This document shows, piece by piece, positions 9,838 to 17,839 of a stretch of 64,000 nucleotides of DNA (within the stretch, counting starts at the first letter, position 1; each line of letters begins with the position of its first letter). The translations under genes were made by a program, and so were the position numbers. Where the stretch lies: NCBI GenBank assembly GCA_026129095.1, contig JAHCIT010000003.1, positions 310,001 through 374,000 of the forward strand. The letters run 5' to 3'. Origin of the DNA: Deltaproteobacteria bacterium (lineage in GTDB: Bacteria; JAGRBM01; JAHCIT01). The notes below the pieces were generated by a model. That model ran no database searches. It worked only from the letters and a program-made list of their open reading frames with translations, and was not told the origin of the DNA.

Positions 9838-10377
9838 ATGTTCGACCGGCTGCAACCCCGTGAGCGCGCGCTGATCATCGCAATGGCCGCCGTGCTGGTC
9901 ATCACGGCCCTGTTCATGTTCGTGCATGTGACCGGCAAGAAGCGCCGCCAGCTTGCCGACCGCATCCAGCAGGCCAGTACCGACGTCGAGATGATCTACC
10001 GGATCGGAAACCGGCTGACGGACATCGAGGCGACGATCGGGAACATCAAGCTCCCCTCGGGAACGACCTGCGACCGCAACCTCTACGGCTCGATCGAATC
10101 CCTCGCCCGCCGCGAGGGCATCACGGACCTCACGATCCGTCCGCTCCAGTCCCAGGAAAACGACTATCTCGATGAACAGTCGGTGGAAATCGAGGTCCGC
10201 AAGGTGCCACTCGTGAACCTCGTCAACTTCCTGTATGCAATTGACCGCTCGCCCCAGGCCTACCGGGCCTGGCGTTTCAATGTCCGGCGGCGGTTCGATG
10301 ACGCGAACCTGCTTGACAGCCGCTTCCAGGTCTCCCTGTTCTGCGGCAAGCAGCAGGTGCCGGAAGGAGGTGGCTGA
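9838..10377 (+). CDS. gspM: Type II secretion system protein GspM-like (PilO-type)
   Basis: A 179-residue bitopic membrane protein: short cytoplasmic N-terminus beginning MFDRLQPRERALI, one membrane segment (about 14-35), a coiled-coil stretch, and a periplasmic ferredoxin-like domain (about 90-175, including EIEVRKVPLVNLVNFLYAID, a PilO/GspM-like pattern). It partners GspL to form the inner-membrane platform. Start ATG 9838 is 3 nt after the gspL stop, and its stop overlaps the gspN start by one base (TGATG), so coupled translation is likely. Confidence 0.85.
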   Translation: MFDRLQPRERALIIAMAAVLVITALFMFVHVTGKKRRQLADRIQQASTDVEMIYRIGNRLTDIEATIGNIKLPSGTTCDRNLYGSIESLARREGITDLTIRPLQSQENDYLDEQSVEIEVRKVPLVNLVNFLYAIDRSPQAYRAWRFNVRRRFDDANLLDSRFQVSLFCGKQQVPEGGG

Positions 10378-11333
10378 TGGAACTGAGCCTCCCCGCATCC
10401 CTGTCAAAGCTGACCGCACGCCAGCGCACCGCGCTCAAGATTGGTGGCTATGTCCTGTGGGGACTGATCTTCACCCTCGTCTTCGTCGCCATGAAGTTTC
10501 CCGACAACCGGCTGCGGGAACTGGCCGAAGCCGAGATGTCGGTCATCACCGGGAAGGAAGTGAAGGTCGAGAAGGCCGGTCTGTACCGGCTGAGCGGACT
10601 CGACATGACCGGCGTCGATTTCTACTCCACAGGAGGGTTCGCGCAGCCCCTCCTCCGCCTGAAGCGCCAGCGGATCCGGATGTCCATCCTGCCTGCGCTC
10701 ATCGGACGGCTGTCGGCCTGGGGCATCACGGAACCTGAAGCTGGCGGCACACTGGAATTGAATGTCCGGGCGAAATCCAGCGACGCCAGCCTCGGTCTCG
10801 ATTTCCGCCAGTTCCAGCTTTCCGGTGCGCGCCTGGAGCCAAAATCGCCGGATCATCCTCCGACCGAAATCGATGCCACCATTTCCGGAAAAGTCAGTTA
10901 CTCGGTCGATCCGGGCGGCGAGGTAGGACTGGCTGACCTCGGCTCGGTCCTCGCCCAGATCTATGGAGCCACGGCCGGTATCGATCTCACGATCACCGGA
11001 GTCCGGCTTGCCAACCTCGCCTCGGAAACCCTCCCGCTCTCCGAACTGCGGTTCGATACCTTCACGATCAAGGGGGATATCGCCGAAGGACGGCTCAACC
11101 TGTCCGAATGTTCCGGCACCGGTCCCAAGGGCGATCTCTCCCTGCAGGGCCAGATCAGCTTCACTGATCCCATCAGGCAGTCCGGTCTCCGGCTCCAGAT
11201 CCGCTACCAGCCGGATGAAGAAACGCGGAAAACCCTCGGCCCGGTGATCGGTCTCAAGCTCCGCGACGACGGTCGCGGCGTCTACACCGGCTACATCGTC
11301 GGCCAGTTCGGATCGCCCCAGGTTCACAAATAG
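10377..11333 (+). CDS. gspN: Type II secretion system protein GspN
   Basis: A 318-residue inner-membrane-anchored periplasmic protein of the GspN family common in deltaproteobacterial type II secretion loci. One N-terminal membrane segment (about 22-41) precedes the family-typical FPDNRLRELAEAEMSVITG (like the LPYDRLR..A region of homologues). A long beta-rich, AsmA-like region follows with VSLR-type strands and LxGxxxFTDP near 260-275 (LSLQGQISFTDP). It is last in gspL-gspM-gspN. The rest of the secretion system (gspC-K) is not in the window. The GspN family is a modest taxonomic pointer to the delta group. Confidence 0.88.
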   Translation: MELSLPASLSKLTARQRTALKIGGYVLWGLIFTLVFVAMKFPDNRLRELAEAEMSVITGKEVKVEKAGLYRLSGLDMTGVDFYSTGGFAQPLLRLKRQRIRMSILPALIGRLSAWGITEPEAGGTLELNVRAKSSDASLGLDFRQFQLSGARLEPKSPDHPPTEIDATISGKVSYSVDPGGEVGLADLGSVLAQIYGATAGIDLTITGVRLANLASETLPLSELRFDTFTIKGDIAEGRLNLSECSGTGPKGDLSLQGQISFTDPIRQSGLRLQIRYQPDEETRKTLGPVIGLKLRDDGRGVYTGYIVGQFGSPQVHK

Positions 11334-11428
11334 CCGGAACGGTGCCGTTTGGGGTTTCCCACCGGTTCCGTATAGGATTACCACGCTCCCTGAAGTGAGG
11401 CGGCGCCCAGAAGCGCGAGGTAACCCCA

Positions 11429-13111
11429 GTGCCCCGACTGGTATTCGCAAGCGACCCGAAACGGGTATTCGACATCACCAAGGACATCATCTCCATCGGG
11501 CGCATGCCGGAGAACGATATCGAGATCAACGATTCGATGATCTCCCGCCGACACATCGAAATCCGCCGGGAAGGCGGCGGATGGATGCTCTATGACAACA
11601 ACTCTCTGAACGGGACCTTCGTCAATGGTGACCGTGTGCAGAAAACGGTTCTCCGCGCCGGCGACGTGGTGACGGTCGGACGCGAGAAGCTCACCTTCGA
11701 GGATACCACCGAACCGTCCGCGCCCAAGGTTCCGGACGAACTGTTCGACGCATCGGTACCGGCAGCCAGTCCGGCTACAGGGCCGAATGCCCCGAAGTCT
11801 CCGGGCGAGGTCGTGCTTTCCATCGACAAGGTGAACGATATCTACGGCATGAGCCGCGACGGCATTGCTGTTCGCCGCCAGCCGCCGCCGGCAGCGCAGG
11901 ACAAGTCCCGCCATTTCTATATCCTGTACCAGATCGGACGGCTGATTAACGCGAACAACGACCTCGACGATCTCCTCGCCACGGCGCTCCAGCTCATTTT
12001 CGAGGTCATCAACGCCGACCGCGGCGCGATTTTCCTTGTGGACGCAAAAGGCCCGCCAGTCATCAGGACCTGGCGGAACCGCGCCCAGGGTTCCCAGGCC
12101 GAACAGTTCCGCGTGAGCCGGACGATCCTGGACAAGGTAATCGGCGAGCGGATCAGCATCCTCACCTCGGATGCCAAGTACGATCCCCGGTTCGAGGCCG
12201 GCGAATCCATCGCCCAGTTCGCCATCCGGTCGGCCCTCTGCGTCCCCGTCTGGGAACGGTCGGAAATCTCCGGCGCCATCTATCTGGACAATGTCGAGGC
12301 GAGCGCCTTTTCAGAGAACGACCTGGAACTGCTGACCGCCATCGCCAACCAGGTGGCGATTGGCGTTTCAAACGTCCGCCTGACCGAGCGGCTCGCCCGC
12401 GAGGCGGTCGCCCGGACCAAGCTGGAGATGTACCACTCCCCGGACGTGGTGGAGATGCTGCTCCGCGAGGGCTCCGACGGCACCCAGATGACCTCGATCA
12501 ACGCCCAGGAGCGGGACGCCACCATCCTGTTCAGCGACATTTCCGGCTTTACGAGCATGTCCACGCGGTTCAGGGCAGCGGAAATCGCCTTCCTGCTCAA
12601 CGGCTATTTCGACGAGATGACCAAGGTGATCTTCCGCCACCGCGGCTCGATCAACAAGTTCATCGGCGATGCCATCATGGCCCTCTGGGGCGCGCCGCTG
12701 GCGCATGCCGGAGACCCCGCGCTGGCCGTCGCCTCCGCCATCGGCATGTTGCAGCGGCTTGACGCCTACATGCAGCACGTGGACGAATCCAAGCGGTTCA
12801 AGATACGGATCGGCATCAACACCGGACCGGTGATCGCCGGGAACATCGGCTCCACCAAGCGGATGGAATACACCGTCATCGGTGACACCGTGAACACCGC
12901 CCAGCGGCTTGAGAGCGTCGCTCCCAAGAACGGCATCCTCATCGGCGAAAGCACCGCCAACCGCGTGAAACACCTCTACCGGCTGAAAGACGTGGGACTC
13001 CTCAAGCTCAAGGGCAAGGAAGGCGGCACCCGAGCCTATGAAGTCCTCTGGCAGGAAATGGCCCAGCTTCCGAGCGTGCTGGAAAGCTCCGAGATCCTGA
13101 AGCGGCTATAG
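11429..13111 (+). CDS. FHA-GAF-adenylate/guanylate cyclase
   Basis: A 560-residue cytoplasmic signalling enzyme. The N-terminal FHA domain (about 5-95) carries the phosphothreonine-binding core GRMPENDIEINDSMISRRHIEI. A GAF domain follows (about 170-310, ATALQLIFEVINADRGAIFLVD). The C-terminal class III nucleotide cyclase domain (about 360-545) has metal-binding Asp in ATILFSDISGFTSM, the second Asp in FIGDAIMALWGAP, and the region IGINTGPVIAGNIGS followed by YTVIGDTVNTAQRLE. It likely makes cAMP in response to phosphoprotein binding and/or a GAF ligand. Start GTG 11429 follows GAGG. It is monocistronic. A cyclic-nucleotide-binding protein is encoded at 27.3 kb, a possible effector. Confidence 0.93.
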   Translation: MPRLVFASDPKRVFDITKDIISIGRMPENDIEINDSMISRRHIEIRREGGGWMLYDNNSLNGTFVNGDRVQKTVLRAGDVVTVGREKLTFEDTTEPSAPKVPDELFDASVPAASPATGPNAPKSPGEVVLSIDKVNDIYGMSRDGIAVRRQPPPAAQDKSRHFYILYQIGRLINANNDLDDLLATALQLIFEVINADRGAIFLVDAKGPPVIRTWRNRAQGSQAEQFRVSRTILDKVIGERISILTSDAKYDPRFEAGESIAQFAIRSALCVPVWERSEISGAIYLDNVEASAFSENDLELLTAIANQVAIGVSNVRLTERLAREAVARTKLEMYHSPDVVEMLLREGSDGTQMTSINAQERDATILFSDISGFTSMSTRFRAAEIAFLLNGYFDEMTKVIFRHRGSINKFIGDAIMALWGAPLAHAGDPALAVASAIGMLQRLDAYMQHVDESKRFKIRIGINTGPVIAGNIGSTKRMEYTVIGDTVNTAQRLESVAPKNGILIGESTANRVKHLYRLKDVGLLKLKGKEGGTRAYEVLWQEMAQLPSVLESSEILKRL

Positions 13112-13144
13112 CACGATTTACAAAGTTGATAGAGCCCATCAATC

Positions 13145-13870
13145 TCAACTTTTAGGCTCTTCTAACTCTCCGAACATCGCGGCCACAAATGTTCTCACTA
13201 TGGCGGGAACATCCTCATCTGGCGGACGGAAGTGGCAGTCGTGGTGTTTTAGCAAAAACCTGATGCACTCAATATCCTTACACATCTGATCCGCTATCTG
13301 TACCAAATCGGAGATATCGACCCCTCTCTGCATGATTTGCTTGCCAGTCGGCATCTGTTCAAACGGATGTGCACTTATGTTCCGGAAATTGCGGATATCC
13401 GCAAATCGGTTCGTGAATTTTTGCAATAAATTATCGACATCCTTTTTAGTTGCTCCTCTGCACTCAGTCGTTGTTCCACTGTGCCCAGCCGTTCCGAACA
13501 GTTCTTGGAACTTCGATCTGCACGCCTCAGCGATCAACTTCCTATGTGGGGGTGGCACCTCACCATAAATGGCCTTATCCGGAATCTCGTCTTCAGATTT
13601 GCACCTTAATATCTGCGGGTTAGCCCGCAATTTATTGAATAGCCCGACCTCAAGACTTTTCTGGAGCGATGCAAGGTGGATAAAAAGTTGTGCATAGGAA
13701 TCCCAAAACATGAAAAAGAGCATGTTGCTGGCAACTGGTTTTCCTTCGTAGGCCCGAAGCTGGAGGAAACACTCCTGAATGTAATGAAGCCGATGGCGAA
13801 CCCGAATAAAGCGCCTTTCGAACTCGTCGATATCATGATACAACTCATTCACAAGTTCGGCAGCAGGCAT
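13145..13870 (-). CDS. Uncharacterised protein with HEPN-type R-x4-H motif
   Basis: A 241-residue helical protein (ATG 13870). I trimmed the N-terminus because upstream codons only mirror the neighbouring quinone reductase. No family is recognised. The C-terminal half contains FADIRNFRNISAHPFE: R163-x4-H168 matches the R-x4-6-H signature of HEPN RNases, with further polar residues (N161, N164) before it, and the surrounding helices are of HEPN-like length. Codon use and GC are lower than in both neighbours, which suggests recent acquisition. There is no partner nucleotidyltransferase next door, so a HEPN/MNT toxin-antitoxin pair is not complete here. It follows the quinone reductase stop by 2 nt but probably does not belong to it functionally. 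Confidence 0.65.
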   Translation of the reverse strand: MPAAELVNELYHDIDEFERRFIRVRHRLHYIQECFLQLRAYEGKPVASNMLFFMFWDSYAQLFIHLASLQKSLEVGLFNKLRANPQILRCKSEDEIPDKAIYGEVPPPHRKLIAEACRSKFQELFGTAGHSGTTTECRGATKKDVDNLLQKFTNRFADIRNFRNISAHPFEQMPTGKQIMQRGVDISDLVQIADQMCKDIECIRFLLKHHDCHFRPPDEDVPAIVRTFVAAMFGELEEPKS

Positions 13871-13872
13871 TC

Positions 13873-14850
13873 CTACCCCATCACCAGCACCGATTTTCCG
13901 AGCACCTTGCGCCCCCCGAGGTCGGCGAGTCCCTCGACCGCCTTTTCGAGCGGGTAGGTCTTGTGAACGGCCGGCCTGATCTTCCCGGCCGAATACAGGT
14001 CGAACAGTTCCTTCTGGGCCTCCCCGACGAGCGCCGGATTGTGCTTGCGGTATTCGCCCCAGTGGAGCCCCACGACGGCGATGTTCTTGAGCAGTATCCG
14101 GTTCGCCTGGATGGACGGTATCCTTCCGCCCGCGAAACCAATCACCAGCAGCCTCCCCTCGAAGGCAATGCACTTGGTGGAAAGATCAAAGATATCGCCA
14201 CCCACAGGATCGTAGATCACGTCCGCGCCGTGACCGCCGGTGATCTCCTTCACCCGGTCCACCCACGCTCCGTCCCGGTAGTCGAGGGCCTCGTCAGCGC
14301 CCTGTTCCTTCACGAAGGCGAACTTGTCCGCCCCGCCCACGCAGGCGATCACTTTTGCCCCCATCGCCTTGCCGATCTGGACGGCGGCCGAGCCCACCCC
14401 GCCCGCCGCCGCATGGACGATCAGCCATTCGCCTGCCTTGAGATGGGCGCGATATTTCAGGGCGAAATAGGATGTCTGGTAGACGATCGGCATGGCCGCC
14501 GCCTCGGCAAATCCCATCGTGTCCGGAATCCGGTAAGCCGCGTCCGCCGGGACCACGGTTTCTTCCGCGTAGCCGCCGGTGCTCACCATCGCCATCACCC
14601 GGTCGCCCGGCCTGAACGCCGTTACCCCCGGCCCGACGGCCTCCACGGTTCCGGCCACCTCGCCTCCCGGCGTGAACGGGAACGGCGGCTTGTGCTGGTA
14701 TTTCCCCTGCACCATAAGGATATCGAAGAAGTTGAGCGCGGCCGCGCCGTTACGGATCCTGATTTCGCCTTTTCCTGGTTGCGAGGGTGCAACCTCGACG
14801 AGCTTCATCTGCGAGGGCTCGCACCACTCTGTGACCTGCCATGCCTTCAT
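13873..14850 (-). CDS. NADPH:quinone oxidoreductase family protein (zinc-independent MDR)
   Basis: A 325-residue medium-chain dehydrogenase/reductase of the quinone reductase (QOR) type. The N-terminal GroES-like domain includes FPFTPGGEVAGTVEAVGPGV. The Rossmann nucleotide-binding motif AAAGGVGSAAVQIGKAMGA lies at about 148-166. The catalytic-zinc cysteine/histidine set of alcohol dehydrogenases is absent, as expected for this subgroup. Predicted reaction: NADPH-dependent one- or two-electron reduction of quinones or enoyl/enone substrates; the true substrate is unknown. Start ATG 14850 is 17 nt downstream of the preceding minus-strand gene's stop (14868), so the two may be cotranscribed. 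Confidence 0.9.
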   Translation of the reverse strand: MKAWQVTEWCEPSQMKLVEVAPSQPGKGEIRIRNGAAALNFFDILMVQGKYQHKPPFPFTPGGEVAGTVEAVGPGVTAFRPGDRVMAMVSTGGYAEETVVPADAAYRIPDTMGFAEAAAMPIVYQTSYFALKYRAHLKAGEWLIVHAAAGGVGSAAVQIGKAMGAKVIACVGGADKFAFVKEQGADEALDYRDGAWVDRVKEITGGHGADVIYDPVGGDIFDLSTKCIAFEGRLLVIGFAGGRIPSIQANRILLKNIAVVGLHWGEYRKHNPALVGEAQKELFDLYSAGKIRPAVHKTYPLEKAVEGLADLGGRKVLGKSVLVMG

Positions 14851-14867
14851 GATTTCTCCTGGAACTG

Positions 14868-15803
14868 TCAGTCGCTGGCGCCAAGCTGCACCCGTATCAC
14901 GTACAAATGCTCCTCGGCCTCCTCGGATGCCCTGAGAGGCACCAGGTCTGTCACATCGAGGATGTACCGCACCTGCTTGTGGAGCACATCCAGATTGCGC
15001 ACTTCGTCGCGGATCAGCTTCGAGTCCGCATAGAAGCCACCCGACACCGCGTACCGGGACTGCCGCTTGAGACGGTCCAGGATCACCTGCTCCATCTCGG
15101 ACGGCGTGACGCTCCCCAGAATGCCCGCGTTGTCGATCCGGAACGACGGGCGGATCTCCTTCCCGGCAAATCCGATCGCCCGGAGCTGCTGGGTGAACTC
15201 GTCCAGCGCGATATAGGCCTCGATGGTCACGCCGCGCGGGGATGTTTTTTCCGAAATCTCCTTCACCGTATCCGATACGGCATCGGTCACGGCAGCCCGC
15301 CAGCCCGCCGGGAACCGGTGGAAGTCATCACGGCGGGCCCCACGCTGACCGTTGCCGAACGCCTCGGCGATGACCGTCTCGCGGGCCTTCTTCGCGTCGG
15401 CGCCGCAGGCCGTCACGTTCAGCCGCCGGGTGCCCGGATCGAGCCGGCTCACCATCACCTCGTTGGCGCACTTTTTCACCGGTACCGGTTTTGAAGGCTC
15501 GGGCGGCGGAGGTTCCGGTTCGGGCTCCGGAGGAGGAGGTGGTGGTGGTGGTGGCGGTTCCTCTACCGGGCCAAGCTTCTTCAGTACGATGGCCGGCGGC
15601 GGAGCTGGAGGTGGTGGAGGCGGAGGCTGGAGCAGCTCGCGCCAGATGGCGAAACCGGACGTCAGAAGCAGCCCCATCACCGCGAAATAGCCCGCGGGCC
15701 GGCGCGACCCTGACAGGACGGTAATCAGCACCGGAACACCGGCAAGAAGGCCGAACAGTCCGGCGTACTCGATAAACCTCAGAATAAAACCGGGGAATTC
15801 CAT
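14868..15803 (-). CDS. Proline-rich membrane-anchored protein of unknown function
   Basis: A 311-residue protein from ATG 15803 (AGGGACAGG just upstream; a frame open to 15956 adds only an unlikely N-terminus). Two hydrophobic segments (about 10-32 and 38-56) are followed by about 60 residues of almost pure proline/glutamate with runs of 7-10 prolines, then a folded domain with two cysteines (KKCANEVM, TACGADAKKAR) and a helical C-terminus. The layout (anchor, rigid spacer, folded domain) recalls periplasm-spanning proteins such as TonB or TolA, and exbB-exbD-tonB lie divergently just beyond it. Homology to them is not evident. Function unknown. Confidence 0.65.
   Translation of the reverse strand: MEFPGFILRFIEYAGLFGLLAGVPVLITVLSGSRRPAGYFAVMGLLLTSGFAIWRELLQPPPPPPPAPPPAIVLKKLGPVEEPPPPPPPPPPEPEPEPPPPEPSKPVPVKKCANEVMVSRLDPGTRRLNVTACGADAKKARETVIAEAFGNGQRGARRDDFHRFPAGWRAAVTDAVSDTVKEISEKTSPRGVTIEAYIALDEFTQQLRAIGFAGKEIRPSFRIDNAGILGSVTPSEMEQVILDRLKRQSRYAVSGGFYADSKLIRDEVRNLDVLHKQVRYILDVTDLVPLRASEEAEEHLYVIRVQLGASD
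15529..15557. repeat. GGA/GGT triplet microsatellite inside the proline-rich gene
   Basis: A 29-nt stretch of GGA and then GGT triplets on the plus strand encodes the longest proline run of the minus-strand gene. A second, less regular tract lies at about 15596-15632. Triplet slippage would change spacer length without shifting frame. Confidence 0.7.
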
Positions 15804-15961
15804 CCTGTCCCTGCCGCCGGGTGCCCCCTTTTGAGCTGAATCCCGTCCCCGGAAGCTAACACAACTTTCATGCCAATGGGGACACACCACTGGTTTATCC
15901 CGCCTTGCCTCACCGTCCCGAAGCGGCTTAAAGGAAAGACCGGAGGCCGAACACACGCATT

Positions 15962-16597
15962 ATGCAAACCCTCCTCTCGACCGGCGAACATGCCCTGCTG
16001 GCCCTGCTGGGTCTTGCCAGCTTCGCCTCGCTGGCGATCTTCATCGAACGGTTCGTTTACCTGCGCGCCGCCACCTTCGATGGCCGCCGCGAACTGGACC
16101 GTCTGAACGAGCAGGCCAACGCCGGCACGCTGGATGCCTATGCCAGCGAGGCTGAATACCGGCTGGGCGCCGCCGGCAAGGCAGTTGCCGCCGGTATCCG
16201 GAGCAGCCATCTCGGCAAGGCTGGCGTCCGCGAGACCATCGATTCCGCCCGGGCCTTCCTGCGCCTCGATCTGGAGCGCCGGGTGGCGGTCCTGGGCACG
16301 GTCGGCAGCAATGCCCCCTTTGTCGGCCTTCTGGGAACGGTTCTCGGCATCATCCAGGCATTCCGCGACCTCGCCGCTGCCATCCACAGCGGCAGTGCGC
16401 AGCCGGGAGCCGTCATGGCCGGGATTTCGACCGCGCTCGTCGCAACGGCGGTGGGGCTTATCGTCGCCATCCCCGCCGTCATCTTCAACAACATCTGCCG
16501 CCGCCGCATCGCCCGCATCGAGCGCGAACTGGATGGCCTCGCCCATGCCGTCATCGCCCATGCGCCGGACCACCCGGCCCCCAAAAAGGGAGGCTGA
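15962..16597 (+). CDS. exbB: MotA/TolQ/ExbB proton channel family protein
   Basis: A 211-residue inner-membrane proton-channel subunit that, with ExbD, powers TonB. Three membrane segments are seen: N-terminal (about 8-30), then the conserved block VGSNAPFVGLLGTVLGIIQAF (about 112-132), and STALVATAVGLIVAIPAVIF (about 158-178), the last two being the family signature. It starts at ATG 15962. exbD follows after 4 nt and tonB overlaps exbD, giving a compact exbB-exbD-tonB unit. Assignment to ExbB rather than TolQ rests on the adjacent tonB and absence of tolA/tolB/pal here. Confidence 0.92.
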   Translation: MQTLLSTGEHALLALLGLASFASLAIFIERFVYLRAATFDGRRELDRLNEQANAGTLDAYASEAEYRLGAAGKAVAAGIRSSHLGKAGVRETIDSARAFLRLDLERRVAVLGTVGSNAPFVGLLGTVLGIIQAFRDLAAAIHSGSAQPGAVMAGISTALVATAVGLIVAIPAVIFNNICRRRIARIERELDGLAHAVIAHAPDHPAPKKGG

Positions 16598-16601
16598 CCC
16601 C

Positions 16602-17054
16602 GTGGCAGGCGGTACACCGGACACCGGCGACGGGATGATCGAGGAGATCAACATCGTCCCGCTGGTGGATATTGTCCTTGTGCTTCTCATTATCTTCATG
16701 CTGACGGCGAACTTCCTCGACCAGCAGGCCATCCGCATCAACCTGCCCGCTGCCGCCGCCGGAGACGGCGCCGTGCCCGGCACTTTCTCCATCGTGATCG
16801 ACGAAAGCGACCGCCTGTACCTGAACGGCGCGCCCGCCACGCCTGAAGCCATTACTGCCGAACTGGCGAAAACCGGGGGCGGTCCCGCGCAGGCGACCGT
16901 GCTGATACAGGGCGACCGCCGCGCCAGTCACGGCCGCGTGACCGAGGTGATGGGACTTCTGAAAGCGAACGGCGTCACCCGCTTCGGGATCAATCTGGAC
17001 CCCGGCGTCCAGCCGGTCCCGTCCGCGCCGCCCCAGGGAGAACCTCCGCCGTGA
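16602..17054 (+). CDS. exbD: Biopolymer transport protein ExbD
   Basis: A 150-residue single-span subunit of the ExbB-ExbD motor. The start GTG 16602 follows GGAGG 8 nt upstream. The short cytoplasmic N-terminus ends in EEINIVPLVDIVLVLLIIFM, where the Asp in PLVDIVLVLL is the essential proton-carrying residue. The periplasmic domain follows, with the standard region VLIQGDRRASHGRVTEVMGLLKANGV, and a proline-rich tail. The stop overlaps the tonB start by 4 nt (GTGA). Confidence 0.93.
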   Translation: MAGGTPDTGDGMIEEINIVPLVDIVLVLLIIFMLTANFLDQQAIRINLPAAAAGDGAVPGTFSIVIDESDRLYLNGAPATPEAITAELAKTGGGPAQATVLIQGDRRASHGRVTEVMGLLKANGVTRFGINLDPGVQPVPSAPPQGEPPP

Positions 17055-17830
17055 GCGCTGCCCGTGAGCAGTTGGTACGGCCTGCGGCCATCAGCCCCCG
17101 GAGGCTCCTTCTGGCGAGCCTCGCCATTTCAGCCGCTGTTCATGCCGCCGTGCTGGGGCCCATGATCAGCAGCTTCGGTGAAACCACCTACTCCGCCAGG
17201 CCGCCCGAACTGGTGCTCGTGGAACTGCTGCCCGATGCTCCCGCGCCAGTTCCGTCAGAACCGGGCGCCGACGAGCCACTGATCACCACCGTCAGCCCTG
17301 TCCCGGAAGCACCTCCGCCGCCCTCGCGCAGTGCGGTGGCCGCAGCCACCGGCGCGACACCGGTCAAGTTCGGCGTTGCGCCGGAAAGCCTGAATCCCCT
17401 GCCGGAGACCGGCGCTGCCGAAGCACCCGCCGGGAACACGCTGGCCGTTCCGCCCGATACCGGCCGTGATATTCCGCCAACGGACGCGCTCGCCTACTCC
17501 GGCGGCGGCGTTCCCACCACCGAACCGCCCGCCTTTGCATCCCTGTCGTCAGTCACCGAATTCCCCCGCTTTCTCGACTTCGCCCCGCCCCGCTACCCCG
17601 AGGCTGCCCGCCGGAGCGGACACGAAGCGATCGTGCGGATCGAGGTGGACATTGCGCCGGACGGCTCGGTCATCGCCGCCAGGCCGGCGGCGGGCGAGGC
17701 GGCCGACCCGCTCTTTGTCGAAAGCGCCCTTCGCTCGGTCCGTGCGGCCCGGTTCAGCCCGGCCCGCATTGGCACGAGACCGGTCGCCGTCCGCGCCACC
17801 CTTCCCGTCAAATTCCAGCTCAGGAACTGA
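17051..17830 (+). CDS. tonB: TonB energy-transducing protein
   Basis: A 259-residue protein carrying energy from ExbBD to outer-membrane receptors. The N-terminal membrane anchor (about 20-42) has the S-x3-H signature in LAISAAVHAAVLG. A Pro/Ala/Glu-rich spacer (about 60-160) leads to a C-terminal TonB domain (about 175-259) with FAPPRYPEAARRSGHEAIVR, then DIAPDGSVIAARPA and a final ARFSPARIGTRPV followed by KFQL, all family-typical. GTG 17051 overlaps exbD by 4 nt. Together with the TonB-like protein at 2.6 kb, the window carries two transducers but one ExbBD motor. Confidence 0.93.
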   Translation: MSAAREQLVRPAAISPRRLLLASLAISAAVHAAVLGPMISSFGETTYSARPPELVLVELLPDAPAPVPSEPGADEPLITTVSPVPEAPPPPSRSAVAAATGATPVKFGVAPESLNPLPETGAAEAPAGNTLAVPPDTGRDIPPTDALAYSGGGVPTTEPPAFASLSSVTEFPRFLDFAPPRYPEAARRSGHEAIVRIEVDIAPDGSVIAARPAAGEAADPLFVESALRSVRAARFSPARIGTRPVAVRATLPVKFQLRN

Positions 17831-17839
17831 AAAGCCCCC

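Noticed and set aside
9094-10419. 441-codon minus-strand frame across gspL/gspM
   Set aside because: Overlaps two well-supported genes entirely; no recognisable product.
13871-14173. N-terminal extension of the HEPN-like gene up to 14173
   Set aside because: That part is an Arg/Gly-rich shadow of the quinone reductase; ATG 13870 begins the protein-like sequence.
15529-15632. G-rich triplet repeats considered as a CRISPR or VNTR-type repeat array
   Set aside because: No spacers; the repeats simply encode the proline spacer of the minus-strand gene.
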